Positions 17,097 through 24,921 of a stretch of DNA of 64,000 nucleotides are shown here, piece after piece (the stretch's first letter is position 1; every line of letters begins with the position of its first letter). Origin of the DNA: Leucobacter weissii (GTDB taxonomy: Bacteria; Actinomycetota; Actinomycetes; Actinomycetales; Microbacteriaceae). The notes beneath the pieces were generated by a model. It saw only the letters and a list, made by a program, of their open reading frames with translations, made no database searches and was not told where the DNA came from. A program made the translations under genes and the position numbers. Where the stretch lies: the NCBI RefSeq assembly GCF_017565745.1, contig NZ_JAGDYM010000005.1, positions 248,001 through 312,000 of the forward strand, read 5' to 3'.

Positions 17097-18562
17097 TGAC
17101 TCATGTAGATTTCGTCGAGCAGTCCATCCGGGACGGGCAGCAGAGCCTCTGGGGAATGCGGATGCGCGCATATGAAGCGGCTGAGGCGCTGCCCTATCTC
17201 GCACGGGGCGGCTACCGCACCATCGACCTGACCGGGGCAGGCATGTTCACCGTGCTCCTGCGCGAGTACTTCGACGATCCCTGGGCCACGCTCGACTTCC
17301 TTGTGGCCGGACTCGGCGGGAATGAGCTGCGCTCGGGCCTGCGCACCATCAGCGCCGTCGGATTCGCTCCGACGCCACAGGCGGTTCTCGACCTCTGGAT
17401 TCAGACTCTCGTGAAACACGGGGCGACAAGCTTCTGGCTGTACGACTGCCTGTACGACATGGACACGATGAAACACATGGTCGATGTAGTGCGGGAGGCC
17501 GGTGGCCAGCCGGTTCCGGCGATCATGTACGGGCTCACGAGCGTTCACGACGACGCCTTCTTCGCGGAGCGGGCAGCACGCATGTCGACCTGGGAAGGGG
17601 TCGAGTCCATCTACGTCGAGGATGCCGCCGGCGTGCTGAAACCGGATCGGGCTCGGACGCTGCTCCCCGCGATTCGATCGGCCGTGGGGGATACGCCCTT
17701 GGAGATGCACGCGCACAACACGACCGGTCTCGCCCAGCACAACTACATCGTTGCGCTCGAGAGCGGTTTCAACCGGCTGCACACCGCCTCCCGTCCCCTT
17801 GCGAATGGCGCCTCCTTGCCCTCGACGGAGATGATGGTCGAGATCGTTGAGCACATGGGATTCACCCATAGCCTCGACGCGAGCACATTCGAACCCGTTG
17901 CAGGGAGCTTCGTCCGAGCCGCGGAGGCCGGCGGGCACCTGCTCGGTGTGCCTGCCGAGTACGATCCGCGCATATACGATCATCAGCTGCCAGGGGGCAT
18001 GACCGGCACCTTGATCAATCAGCTCGAACGGCACGGAATGGGCGACCGGCTCCCCGACGTCCTCGAGGCGATCCCCCGGGTCCGAGTCGATCTGGGAGAG
18101 CCGATCATGGCCACCCCGTTCTCCCAGTTCGTCGGCATCCAAGCCGTCCTCAATATCGTGACCGGTGATCCGTACAGCATCGTTCCCGAAGAGGTGGTGC
18201 ATTACGCGCTGGGTCACTATGGACCACTGCACGGCAGAATGGACGACAACGTGAGGGATAGGATCCTGTCGAGTCCGCGAGCCCAGAAGCTAGCCTCATG
18301 GGAGCGGCCGGATCCGAGTCTCGCCGAACTCCGGTCGGCGTTCCCGAAGGGCATTTCCGACGAGGAGTTCCTGATCCGATTCATGATGTCGGACGAGGAG
18401 GTCGACAAGATGATCGCCAAAGGCCCGATCGAGACGGATCCTCGTCGCTCCGCGAACCATATCGTCAACTCCCTGAATGATCTCATCGCCGAATCCTCCT
18501 CTGCGACGTCCTTCTCGGTGAGCACGCCCGAGTTTAGTCTCAGCCTCGCGCGGACGGGATAG
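17096..18562 (+). CDS. Carboxyltransferase subunit, PycB/OadA (HMGL-like TIM barrel) type, 488 aa
   Basis: The protein aligns with the carboxyltransferase domain of pyruvate carboxylase and oxaloacetate decarboxylase: 'RDGQQSLWGMRMR' (12-24, metal ligand Asp13), 'EDAAGVLKP' (175-183) and 'HAHNTTG' (205-211, metal ligands His205 and His207). In the known enzymes a carbamylated lysine sits in 'KDMAG'; here that residue is Glu175. The fused C-terminal biotin domain is absent, as a separate carrier exists. Acyl-CoA carboxylases use crotonase-fold transferases instead, so the acceptor is more likely a 2-oxo acid or similar enolisable acid than an acyl-CoA. ATG 17096 overlaps the stop of the biotin carboxylase. 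Decarboxylation or transcarboxylation cannot be excluded. Confidence 0.8.
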   Translation: MTHVDFVEQSIRDGQQSLWGMRMRAYEAAEALPYLARGGYRTIDLTGAGMFTVLLREYFDDPWATLDFLVAGLGGNELRSGLRTISAVGFAPTPQAVLDLWIQTLVKHGATSFWLYDCLYDMDTMKHMVDVVREAGGQPVPAIMYGLTSVHDDAFFAERAARMSTWEGVESIYVEDAAGVLKPDRARTLLPAIRSAVGDTPLEMHAHNTTGLAQHNYIVALESGFNRLHTASRPLANGASLPSTEMMVEIVEHMGFTHSLDASTFEPVAGSFVRAAEAGGHLLGVPAEYDPRIYDHQLPGGMTGTLINQLERHGMGDRLPDVLEAIPRVRVDLGEPIMATPFSQFVGIQAVLNIVTGDPYSIVPEEVVHYALGHYGPLHGRMDDNVRDRILSSPRAQKLASWERPDPSLAELRSAFPKGISDEEFLIRFMMSDEEVDKMIAKGPIETDPRRSANHIVNSLNDLIAESSSATSFSVSTPEFSLSLARTG

Positions 18563-18567
18563 CCCTC

Positions 18568-19404
18568 ATGGACTACGAGAACATTCTTCTCGAGCACGAC
18601 GGGCCGGTGGCCTGGATCACGCTCAACCGTCCGAGGCGTCTGAATGCGATGAACGATGCGCTGCTCTCGGAACTCGATCATGCCTTCTCCGAGCTCCAGG
18701 GCACCCGCAATCGGGTAGTGGTCATCCGGGGAGCGGGGCGTGCGTTCTGCGCGGGTTACGATCTCTCGGCAGACTCGGAGGAGATCGGATATGCTGCGTC
18801 GCGCGGGCCGGTGCAGGACCGTGATCACCTCCTCTCGAATATTGAGCTGTGGACCCGGATCTGGAGGCACGAGCAGCCGGTCATCGTGGCCGTGCACGGC
18901 TACTGCGCAGCCGGAGGAGCGCAACTCGCCTCGATGGCCGACATCACGATCGTTGCGGATGACGCGAAGATCATGGCCTCGCCCGCGATCCCGATCGGCG
19001 GAGGCTACCTGTCTCCGCTCTGGGTGCACCTCGTCGGGCCGAAGCGCGCGAAGCTGATGTCGTTTGACGCCGGTCGCAGAATCAGCGGGCGAACAGCGGC
19101 GGCTTGGGGTTGGGCGGCGGAATCCGTCCCCGCTGAGGAACTGGAAGAGCATGTCCGCGAACTGGCGTACTCGATCGCCCGCACCCCGGGCAACCTGCTC
19201 AGACTGAAGAAAGAAGCGATCAACCGGATCATCGAACTGCAGGGCCTCCTCACCTACGCTCGTACTGGCGCCGAAACGGATGCGCTCCTCCATCTCACTC
19301 CGGAAGTCCTGCAGGTCCAGGAGTGGATCAAGGAATCCGGTGTGAGCGGGGCGATCGAGCGTTTTCAGCGAGAGGGAGTCCCAGACATCGAGGATGCCCG
19401 GTGA
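18568..19404 (+). CDS. Crotonase superfamily protein lacking both hydratase glutamates, 278 aa
   Basis: The crotonase fold is evident ('AFCAGYDLSA', 59-68, and 'GYCAAGGAQLASMADI', the two oxyanion-hole segments). In true enoyl-CoA hydratases the second segment reads GGG-x-E-L and is followed by 'FPE'. Here it is 'GGAQLA' and 'MASPAIPIGGG', so both catalytic Glu positions are replaced (Gln and Ala). It still should bind a CoA thioester and stabilise an enolate, but another reaction such as isomerisation, ring hydrolysis or decarboxylation is more likely. Cotranscribed with the carboxylase; the second cyclase begins on its stop codon. The start ATG 18568 has a poor ribosome site, suggesting translational coupling. 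Confidence 0.8.
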   Translation: MDYENILLEHDGPVAWITLNRPRRLNAMNDALLSELDHAFSELQGTRNRVVVIRGAGRAFCAGYDLSADSEEIGYAASRGPVQDRDHLLSNIELWTRIWRHEQPVIVAVHGYCAAGGAQLASMADITIVADDAKIMASPAIPIGGGYLSPLWVHLVGPKRAKLMSFDAGRRISGRTAAAWGWAAESVPAEELEEHVRELAYSIARTPGNLLRLKKEAINRIIELQGLLTYARTGAETDALLHLTPEVLQVQEWIKESGVSGAIERFQREGVPDIEDAR

Positions 19405-20324
19405 AGAAGCGTCCGCCACGATACGCGGAGCTACCCGAGTTGGGTGATCTGGGCGTGCGGCATTCCTGGGGGCAGCTGCCCGAGGAACTCGGGGCGTTGG
19501 CATTCGCCCAGGCCGATCAGGTGGTCGCCGGCGCGAAACTGGTCTCCGCCGGTGTGACGGTTCCACTCAACCTGGCTGTCGACGCATTCGACCCGCCCCT
19601 GTTCGGGCGGGATCGGATGCGGCATCGCGTGGTCGAGGCGACCCGACTCGATGCTGAAGACGTGGTGGACGCTTTCAACCCTCAGGCCTCGACCCAGCTC
19701 GACGGGCTCGCTCACGTGCGGGCTCGGGAATACGGCTACTACGCCGGATGCCCGGACATTGCGCAGGCTCGAGAGCGTCTGGGAATGCACCACTGGGCGA
19801 AGCGGGGGATCGCGGGGCGCGGTGTGCTGCTCGACGCGGCTCGTTTCTGGGAGAGGAACGGCAATGATGTGGACCCGTTCCGCGGCACGGAGATCACCGT
19901 GGACGATCTGCTCGCCATAGCGGGGGCACAGGGCGTCGCGATTGAACGCGGCGATATTCTGCTGGTGCGAACCGGATGGACTGAGCGCTTCCTCGCACTG
20001 GGTGCTGACGCGCGCGAGCGTGTCGGGGCTTGGAACGGATTGCGCGCGGATGGGCGCATGGCCGAGTTCCTCTGGGATTCTGGCCTCTCCCTCATCGGAG
20101 CCGACAACCCCGCGGTGGAGAATGCGCCCGGGTCGCGGGAGGTCGGTTCGCTCCACCGGCGCCTGCTGCCCGCGCTCGGCATCTCGCTCATGGAGCTGCT
20201 CGATCTTTCGAGACTCTCGAAGGTATGCGAGGAGCAGGGGAGGTGGGAGTTCTTCTTCGTATCGGTTCCTCTGCACCTGCGTGGTGCGGTCAGCTCGCCC
20301 GCGAACGCGATGGCGATGCTCTAG
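19401..20324 (+). CDS. Second cyclase family protein, divergent metal motif, 307 aa
   Basis: A member of the PF04199 cyclase family with the variant signature 'STQLDGLAHV': the first His-x-Gly-Thr-His portion is reduced to Thr-Gln, while the Asp and last His are kept. Later conserved stretches 'RGVLLDAARF' and 'ERGDILLVRTGW' match the family and the other copy at 14221 ('QGDIVVFRTGW'). GTG 19401 overlaps the crotonase stop (GTGA). Two unequal members in one regulon may act on successive intermediates or form a mixed oligomer; neither is proven. The gene ends about 45 bp before operator site 5. Confidence 0.77.
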   Translation: MKKRPPRYAELPELGDLGVRHSWGQLPEELGALAFAQADQVVAGAKLVSAGVTVPLNLAVDAFDPPLFGRDRMRHRVVEATRLDAEDVVDAFNPQASTQLDGLAHVRAREYGYYAGCPDIAQARERLGMHHWAKRGIAGRGVLLDAARFWERNGNDVDPFRGTEITVDDLLAIAGAQGVAIERGDILLVRTGWTERFLALGADARERVGAWNGLRADGRMAEFLWDSGLSLIGADNPAVENAPGSREVGSLHRRLLPALGISLMELLDLSRLSKVCEEQGRWEFFFVSVPLHLRGAVSSPANAMAML

Positions 20325-20367
20325 CGCCGGGCGAGTCTTTCGCGATGATCATCGACGTCTCTATATT

Positions 20368-20387
20368 TCAAACAAATGATTGGTTAA
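20368..20387. promoter_or_regulatory. TetR-type operator, site 5, before the fadB-like gene
   Basis: TCAAACAAATGATTGGTTAA lies in an AT-rich island after the second cyclase gene. Half-sites TCAAACAAAT and ATTGGTTAAA are related by symmetry about the central G at 7 of 10 positions. TAAAAT (20385-20390) at its right edge is a good -10 candidate. The site would control the multifunctional beta-oxidation gene and the reductase after it. Confidence 0.7.
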
Positions 20388-20446
20388 AATGACTTGAGCG
20401 AGTGCTGCGGAGACGTGGGATTCGGGAAGGCCATTGAAAGGAAGCC

Positions 20447-22456
20447 ATGACAACCGTCTCGACAACGTGGTCGGGCACCATCGCAGTGCTGACCATCGAC
20501 AACCCACCGGTGAACATGGGCAACATCACCCTCCGCCGTGATCTCAGGGAAGCCATTGCCGCAATCGACCGGCATGAGGAGCTCACCGGTGTCGTGATTG
20601 ATTCCGCAGGCCCGCACTTTTACGCGGGGTCCGACATCAGCGAGTTCGATCGCCCGCTCGAAGAACCGCAGCTCCCTGCGGTGATCGCGGCGATCGAGGG
20701 GCTCCGGGTGCCGGTGGTCGCGGCGATCACCGGCTTCGCCCTCGGCGGCGGGTTCGAACTCGCGCTCGGATGCGATGCAAGAGTCGGAGACGGCAGCGCA
20801 AAGGTCGGCTTCCCCGAGGTGACGCTTGGCATGATCCCGGGTGCGGGTGGCACCGTCCGCAGCGGCCGTCTCGTCGGCGCGTTGCCTGCAATCGATCTCG
20901 TGGGGTCCGCGCGTCACGTGGAGGCGGAGGAGGCGCTCGAACTCGGGATCCTCGATCGGGTGGTCGATGGTGAACTCCGCGAGGCCGCGATCGCTCACGC
21001 CGCGGGGTTGGCCGAGAAGCGGCGGCTCCGAGACCTGACGCCTCCGGTTTTCGACCCCACGGAGGTCGACTCCGCGATCGAGCAGATCTCCCGACGTGCA
21101 CGTCCGAACGTCCGCATGGCCGTCGAAATGGTCCGACGCGGACTCGAGATCGATGCCTCCGACGCGCTGCTCGAGGAGCGTCGGATTTTCAACCGGCTTC
21201 GTTCGGGAGATGAGGCGGCCAACCTGCGCTACCTGTTCTTCGCCAGAAGGGCGGCGGCCGGAGGGTTGCGAAGTGGTGCTGCCCCGATTCGAGTCAAGCG
21301 AATCGGTATCGCCGGAGCAGGAACGATGGGGGCGGCTCTTGCCCGTGCCTTCCACAGCAGGGGCTTCGCTGTCACGGTGTTCGATCTCAACCGTGAAGCA
21401 CGAGACCGCCTGCGGGCAGATTCACCGGAACTGAGCGCCTCCGCCGAGATCCGCGATCTGGCCGACGCGGACTTCGTCGTCGATGCGGTCTTCGAGGATA
21501 TGCGAGTCAAGCAGGAACTGCTGCACTCGCTCGAGGGGATCCTGCGTGACGACGCAGTGATCGCGAGCAATACCTCGTATCTGGATCTCGACGAGATGTC
21601 GAGCAGAATGCGGAAGCCGGAACGCTTCGGGGGCCTGCACTTCTTCAACCCAGCTGATCGGAACCCCCTGGTGGAGGTCATCCGCGGTGGTCGAACCGAT
21701 GACTCCACTATCGCCACGCTCGCCGTCATCTCCTCGAAGCTGGGGAAGGTGCCGATTCCTGCTGGAGTTGGCGACGGCTTCGTCGCGAATCGCGTCTACG
21801 CCGATTACCGCTCGCAGGCCGAGTTCTTGATCGAGGACGGGGCACTGCCCCAGGAGGTGGACGCGGCGATGGTTGAACTCGGCCTGCCGATAGGCCCGTT
21901 CGCGGTTGGCGACATGTCCGGATTGGACATCGCATGGGCGAGGCGGAAACGCCTGTCCGGGATCCGTGATCCGAGGCAGCGGTATGTGCGCATTCCGGAC
22001 CTGCTCTGCGAGGCGGGCCGCCTGGGGCGGAAAACGGGAGCCGGCTGGTACGCATACCCCGAAGGCGCGCGGAGAGGCGAACCGGACCCCGTGGTCGAAG
22101 CCATCATCGATCGGGAGCGTTCAGCGCGGGGGATCCTCCCGAGAGCGCTGGGATCGGCGGAGATTCAGACCAGGATCCTCGCTTCGATGCTGTGCGCCGC
22201 TGCGAGCATCGTCGATACGGGAATCGCTCGGCGGGCAAGCGATATCGACGTGGCGCTGACCGAGGGCTTCGCTTTTCCCAAATGGCTGGGCGGCCCACTG
22301 CGCTATGCGGCTTCCTTTGCGGAACGGGACCTGCTGCAGTGGCTTGCCGAGACCTATCGATCATGTCCGGTCACATTCGCGATCGCGGGACCGTCCGTGG
22401 AGGGACGCATGCCTGAGGAGGTCGCTCGGGTGCTCGAACAGGTGACTGCAAGGTGA
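20447..22456 (+). CDS. Fused enoyl-CoA hydratase / 3-hydroxyacyl-CoA dehydrogenase (FadB/FadJ-like), 669 aa
   Basis: A bifunctional beta-oxidation enzyme. The N-terminal crotonase domain (about 1-200) keeps both catalytic glutamates, Glu104 ('GGGFELALG') and Glu124 ('GFPEVTLG'), so it should hydrate a 2-enoyl-CoA. The 3-hydroxyacyl-CoA dehydrogenase part begins near 280 with the NAD loop 'GIAGAGTMGAAL', has the catalytic His in 'GLHFFNPADRNPLVEV', and ends with the paired C-terminal domains ('GDGFVANRVYADY'). It lacks a thiolase domain; the separate thiolase at 7975 could serve. ATG 20447 follows AAAGGA by 4 bp. It is preceded by operator site 5. Confidence 0.9.
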   Translation: MTTVSTTWSGTIAVLTIDNPPVNMGNITLRRDLREAIAAIDRHEELTGVVIDSAGPHFYAGSDISEFDRPLEEPQLPAVIAAIEGLRVPVVAAITGFALGGGFELALGCDARVGDGSAKVGFPEVTLGMIPGAGGTVRSGRLVGALPAIDLVGSARHVEAEEALELGILDRVVDGELREAAIAHAAGLAEKRRLRDLTPPVFDPTEVDSAIEQISRRARPNVRMAVEMVRRGLEIDASDALLEERRIFNRLRSGDEAANLRYLFFARRAAAGGLRSGAAPIRVKRIGIAGAGTMGAALARAFHSRGFAVTVFDLNREARDRLRADSPELSASAEIRDLADADFVVDAVFEDMRVKQELLHSLEGILRDDAVIASNTSYLDLDEMSSRMRKPERFGGLHFFNPADRNPLVEVIRGGRTDDSTIATLAVISSKLGKVPIPAGVGDGFVANRVYADYRSQAEFLIEDGALPQEVDAAMVELGLPIGPFAVGDMSGLDIAWARRKRLSGIRDPRQRYVRIPDLLCEAGRLGRKTGAGWYAYPEGARRGEPDPVVEAIIDRERSARGILPRALGSAEIQTRILASMLCAAASIVDTGIARRASDIDVALTEGFAFPKWLGGPLRYAASFAERDLLQWLAETYRSCPVTFAIAGPSVEGRMPEEVARVLEQVTAR

Positions 22457-23502
22457 CGGCGGAGCGCGTGAGCGTGACCCGAGCTGTGGCGCTTCGCCGG
22501 TTCCCCGAGGGAATGCCGGATCCCGATGATTTCATCGTGGTCGAGCAGCCCGTTCCCGCGCTTCAGCGAGGAGCGGTTCTCGTGGAGAACAGCTGGTTCT
22601 CCCTCGATCCGTCTATGAGGATACGGATGAGCGGCGGCGAATCCAGCTACTTCGCGCCGTACCGAATCGGGGCGCCTCTCGACGGCTGGGCCGTCGGAAC
22701 CGTGGTCGAGTCATCGAATCCCGACTTCACTGTCGGTGACACGCTGCATCACGCATGCGGGTGGCGCGAGCACGCTGTGCTCGTGCCAGATGGGTCGGAT
22801 TGGACATCGCCCCGTCCGGTAGGGGTCGGCGGGGCGATCGATGCCCGGCATCATTTGAGCGTACTGGGGGCGAGCGGATTCACCGCATGGGCCGGTCTGT
22901 TCAAGGTCGCTCAACTCGGACCCGGGGAGACGGTGTTCGTCTCTGCCGCCGCAGGCGCGGTAGGAAGCCTCGCGGTTCAGTTCGCCAAGCTTCGGGGCGC
23001 CCGGGTGATCGCGAGTGCCGGAACGTCGGAGAAGGTTCGTCGTCTGACCGGTGCGCTGGGCGCGGATGCCGCCTTCGACTATCGAACGCGGCCGATCGGC
23101 GAGTCGTTGCGGTCGGCGGCCCCCGATGGCATCGATGTGTACTTCGACAGTGTTGGCGCAGAGCATCTCGATGCGGCACTCGAGTCGCTTCGACCCGGCG
23201 GGCGTGTGGCGCTGTGCGGGCAGATCGAGAACTACAACCATGGGACCGGAGCATCGAAGGGGGTGACGCGCCTCTTCTCGGCGATCGAGAAGGGACTGAC
23301 CCTGCGAGGCTTCTTGGCTCGCATGTACACGGACGACTTCGGCGAGTTCCGGAGCGAAGTGTCCCACTGGTTCGAGCGTGGGATGCTGACAGTCGACGAA
23401 ACCGTCATCGACGGGTTAGAGAACGCACCGCAGGGATTCATCGGAATGCTCGGCGGAGCGAACATCGGAAAAACGCTGGTGCGTCTGCAAGCTGAGGCGT
23501 AG
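22453..23502 (+). CDS. Medium-chain NADP-dependent oxidoreductase (CurA/PTGR-like, zinc-free), 349 aa
   Basis: The fold is the zinc-free MDR type of alkenal/2-alkenone reductases: N-terminal 'SLDPSMRIRMSG', the Rossmann loop 'AAAGAVGSLAVQFAKLRGARV', and 'YFDSVGAEHLDAAL' followed by 'GGRVALCGQIENYN'. These are hallmarks of prostaglandin reductase, curcumin reductase and leukotriene-B4 dehydrogenase relatives, which reduce the C=C of alpha,beta-unsaturated ketones with NADPH. GTG 22453 overlaps the previous stop (GTGA), so the two are coupled. In this cluster it may saturate a cyclic or branched enone before oxidation. Confidence 0.83.
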   Translation: MTAERVSVTRAVALRRFPEGMPDPDDFIVVEQPVPALQRGAVLVENSWFSLDPSMRIRMSGGESSYFAPYRIGAPLDGWAVGTVVESSNPDFTVGDTLHHACGWREHAVLVPDGSDWTSPRPVGVGGAIDARHHLSVLGASGFTAWAGLFKVAQLGPGETVFVSAAAGAVGSLAVQFAKLRGARVIASAGTSEKVRRLTGALGADAAFDYRTRPIGESLRSAAPDGIDVYFDSVGAEHLDAALESLRPGGRVALCGQIENYNHGTGASKGVTRLFSAIEKGLTLRGFLARMYTDDFGEFRSEVSHWFERGMLTVDETVIDGLENAPQGFIGMLGGANIGKTLVRLQAEA

Positions 23503-23808
23503 GGCGTCAGGTGAGGAGTCGGGGCGATGAACATCGGGCGGGTACCGCATGGCCGGAGCCGGGTGATCTTTTCATTCTCGACTACATCAGTGGTTTGATC
23601 GGCGCCTCGAGGGATGGGATTGCGACCCACCGCAGCGTATTGGAGATTGCGCGGCGGAGCGCGAATTCGCATCGGATGCCAAGCTTTCTGCGAAGTGGTG
23701 TGTGCGGCACTGCGGAACACCGTTCAAGCTCTGCTCTGACCGCTCGGCAGCGCAGCAGGTGATCGGCGGCACTCATGCGGCCGGCAAGAATCAGAAGGAG
23801 AGACTGAG
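23503..23808. other. 306-bp interval without a recognised gene
   Basis: Between the MDR reductase and the zinc-type dehydrogenase. I find no convincing frame on either strand, no operator of the cluster family and no strong hairpin. AAGGAGAGAC just before 23809 is the ribosome site of the next gene. The interval could hold that gene's promoter, or decayed coding sequence; neither can be shown. Confidence 0.5.
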
Positions 23809-24750
23809 ATGTTCAGAGGCTGGCAGTTCATCGAACCACGTGCGCCGCTCAAGCTGGTGGAGAAGGAGGATCCAGTCCCGGGCGAGAGGGAAGTCGTCGT
23901 CGAGACCCGGGCCGCCGGACTCTGCCATAGCGACGTCGGGTTCATGGAGGGCATCAACGCCTCGATGCTGGCCTTCACGCCCATCATCTTCGGTCATGAG
24001 GTGTCGGGCACGATCAAACAGCTCGGCCCCGGAGTCATGGGATGGGAGGTGGGGGAACGCGTCGCGATCGCAGGGCTCGGATTGGATGCGCCCGGCCTGA
24101 ACACCGACGGCGGTTTCGGAGAGAAGGTGCTCGCAAAGGAAGATCTTCTGGTCCGCATCCCTGAAGGGGTGAGCTTCGTCCAGGGCGCTGCCGCGACCGA
24201 TGCCGGACAGACCTCTCGCAAGGCTCTGCGAGTCGGGGACGTGGGTGCAGGAACGCGAGTCGGCATCATCGGGCTCGGCGGGCTCGGGCTCACCGCTGCG
24301 AAAATGGCCGTCATGCTCGGGGCAGAGGTCCACGCGGTCGAGATCAACGAGGGCGTGTGGCCGCTGGCGGTCCGGGCCGGAGTGAAGCGGGTGGTCGCTT
24401 CACCGGCCGAGCTCGCTGATGAACAGCTCGACGTATTCGTCGACTACGCTGGATTCGGCACCACGACAGCCGCCGCGATCGATGCCGTGCGGAACGAGGG
24501 GACCGTGGTACAGGTCGGAATGGGGGCGCAGTTCGCCACGATCGACACCACGCTCTTAGTTGCGAAGCAGGTCAGGCTGCTCGGATCTCTCGGAGGATCC
24601 TATGAGGACACTCTTGATGTGCTGAGATTGATGAAGCTAGGACTCGAGATCACTGCGACGGAGATCGGTTTCGACGAGATTCCCGCAGGACTCGAGCGGT
24701 TGAAGCGTGGCGAGGTGCGAGGCAGGTTGGTCGCGACCCGAGGCGAGTAG
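23809..24750 (+). CDS. Zinc-type medium-chain alcohol dehydrogenase without structural-zinc lobe, 313 aa
   Basis: The catalytic zinc site is present: Cys39-His-Ser-Asp ('GLCHSDVG') and 'FGHEVSG' (Gly62-His63-Glu64). The cofactor loop 'GIIGLGGLGLTAAKM' is intact. The four-cysteine structural-zinc loop normally found between 'GERVAI' and 'DGGFGE' is missing, which explains the short length against the usual ~345 residues. It should oxidise an alcohol or reduce a ketone/aldehyde with NAD(P). It stands alone at the right end of the catabolic cluster after a 306-bp gap and ends 60 bp before the scar with the bioQ remnant. Confidence 0.83.
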   Translation: MFRGWQFIEPRAPLKLVEKEDPVPGEREVVVETRAAGLCHSDVGFMEGINASMLAFTPIIFGHEVSGTIKQLGPGVMGWEVGERVAIAGLGLDAPGLNTDGGFGEKVLAKEDLLVRIPEGVSFVQGAAATDAGQTSRKALRVGDVGAGTRVGIIGLGGLGLTAAKMAVMLGAEVHAVEINEGVWPLAVRAGVKRVVASPAELADEQLDVFVDYAGFGTTTAAAIDAVRNEGTVVQVGMGAQFATIDTTLLVAKQVRLLGSLGGSYEDTLDVLRLMKLGLEITATEIGFDEIPAGLERLKRGEVRGRLVATRGE

Positions 24751-24780
24751 ACCTAGCCGGATGGGTACTGTCGTCGCGCG

Positions 24781-24811
24781 CTACTCAGCCTTGACTGTGA
24801 AGGGGTGTGTC
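24781..24811 (-). pseudogene. Remnant of an HdeD-family gene 3' end
   Basis: On the minus strand the last codons read PFTVKAE and stop, and match the C-terminus of the HdeD-like protein at 33340-33915 (AFTVKAE-stop). About 27 bases match with four substitutions, three of them at third codon positions, and the identity continues a few bases past the stop. No upstream coding sequence of that family remains; a truncated TetR frame abuts it instead. It reads as a deletion or recombination scar. Confidence 0.6.
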
Positions 24812-24899
24812 ACTTGGGCCGCATCGAGCAGAACTCGAGCCCGTGCTCGTCCAGCACCCGCAGGGCCGCCGCGATCACGTCGGCCCGGGTGTTGCGCAT
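24810..24899 (-). pseudogene. Truncated TetR regulator (bioQ-like) N-terminal remnant, 29 codons
   Basis: On the minus strand an ATG at 24899 opens a frame reading MRNTRADVIAAALRVLDEHG, followed by LEF-CSMR and a stop at 24810. This is the first helix and the beginning of the helix-turn-helix of a TetR repressor ('..SMRRLA..' would follow). The rest is gone. It is divergent from the CHY-bioYMN operon and the two BioQ-like boxes lie between them, which is where a bioQ gene would be expected. An intact bioQ may exist elsewhere. Confidence 0.65.
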
Positions 24900-24921
24900 C
24901 ACCCGATTCTACCGCTAACCT
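24892..24921 (+). promoter_or_regulatory. Candidate promoter of the CHY-bioYMN operon
   Basis: TTGCGC (24892-24897), 18 bp, TAACCT (24916-24921) fits the actinobacterial TANNNT pattern. The -10 abuts the first BioQ-like box, so a bound repressor would cover the transcription start. Confidence 0.5.

Noticed and set aside
17096..18562. HMG-CoA lyase or isopropylmalate synthase
   Set aside because: It shares the TIM-barrel superfamily, but the 'RDGQQSLWG' and 'DAAGVLKP' segments and the length match pyruvate carboxylase/OadA transferases, and biotin carboxylase and carrier genes lie directly upstream.
23503..23808. Small genes at 23511-23762 (plus) or 23582-23776 (minus)
   Set aside because: Neither frame has a ribosome site, recognisable motif or biased third positions; cysteine/arginine/serine-rich noise is more likely.
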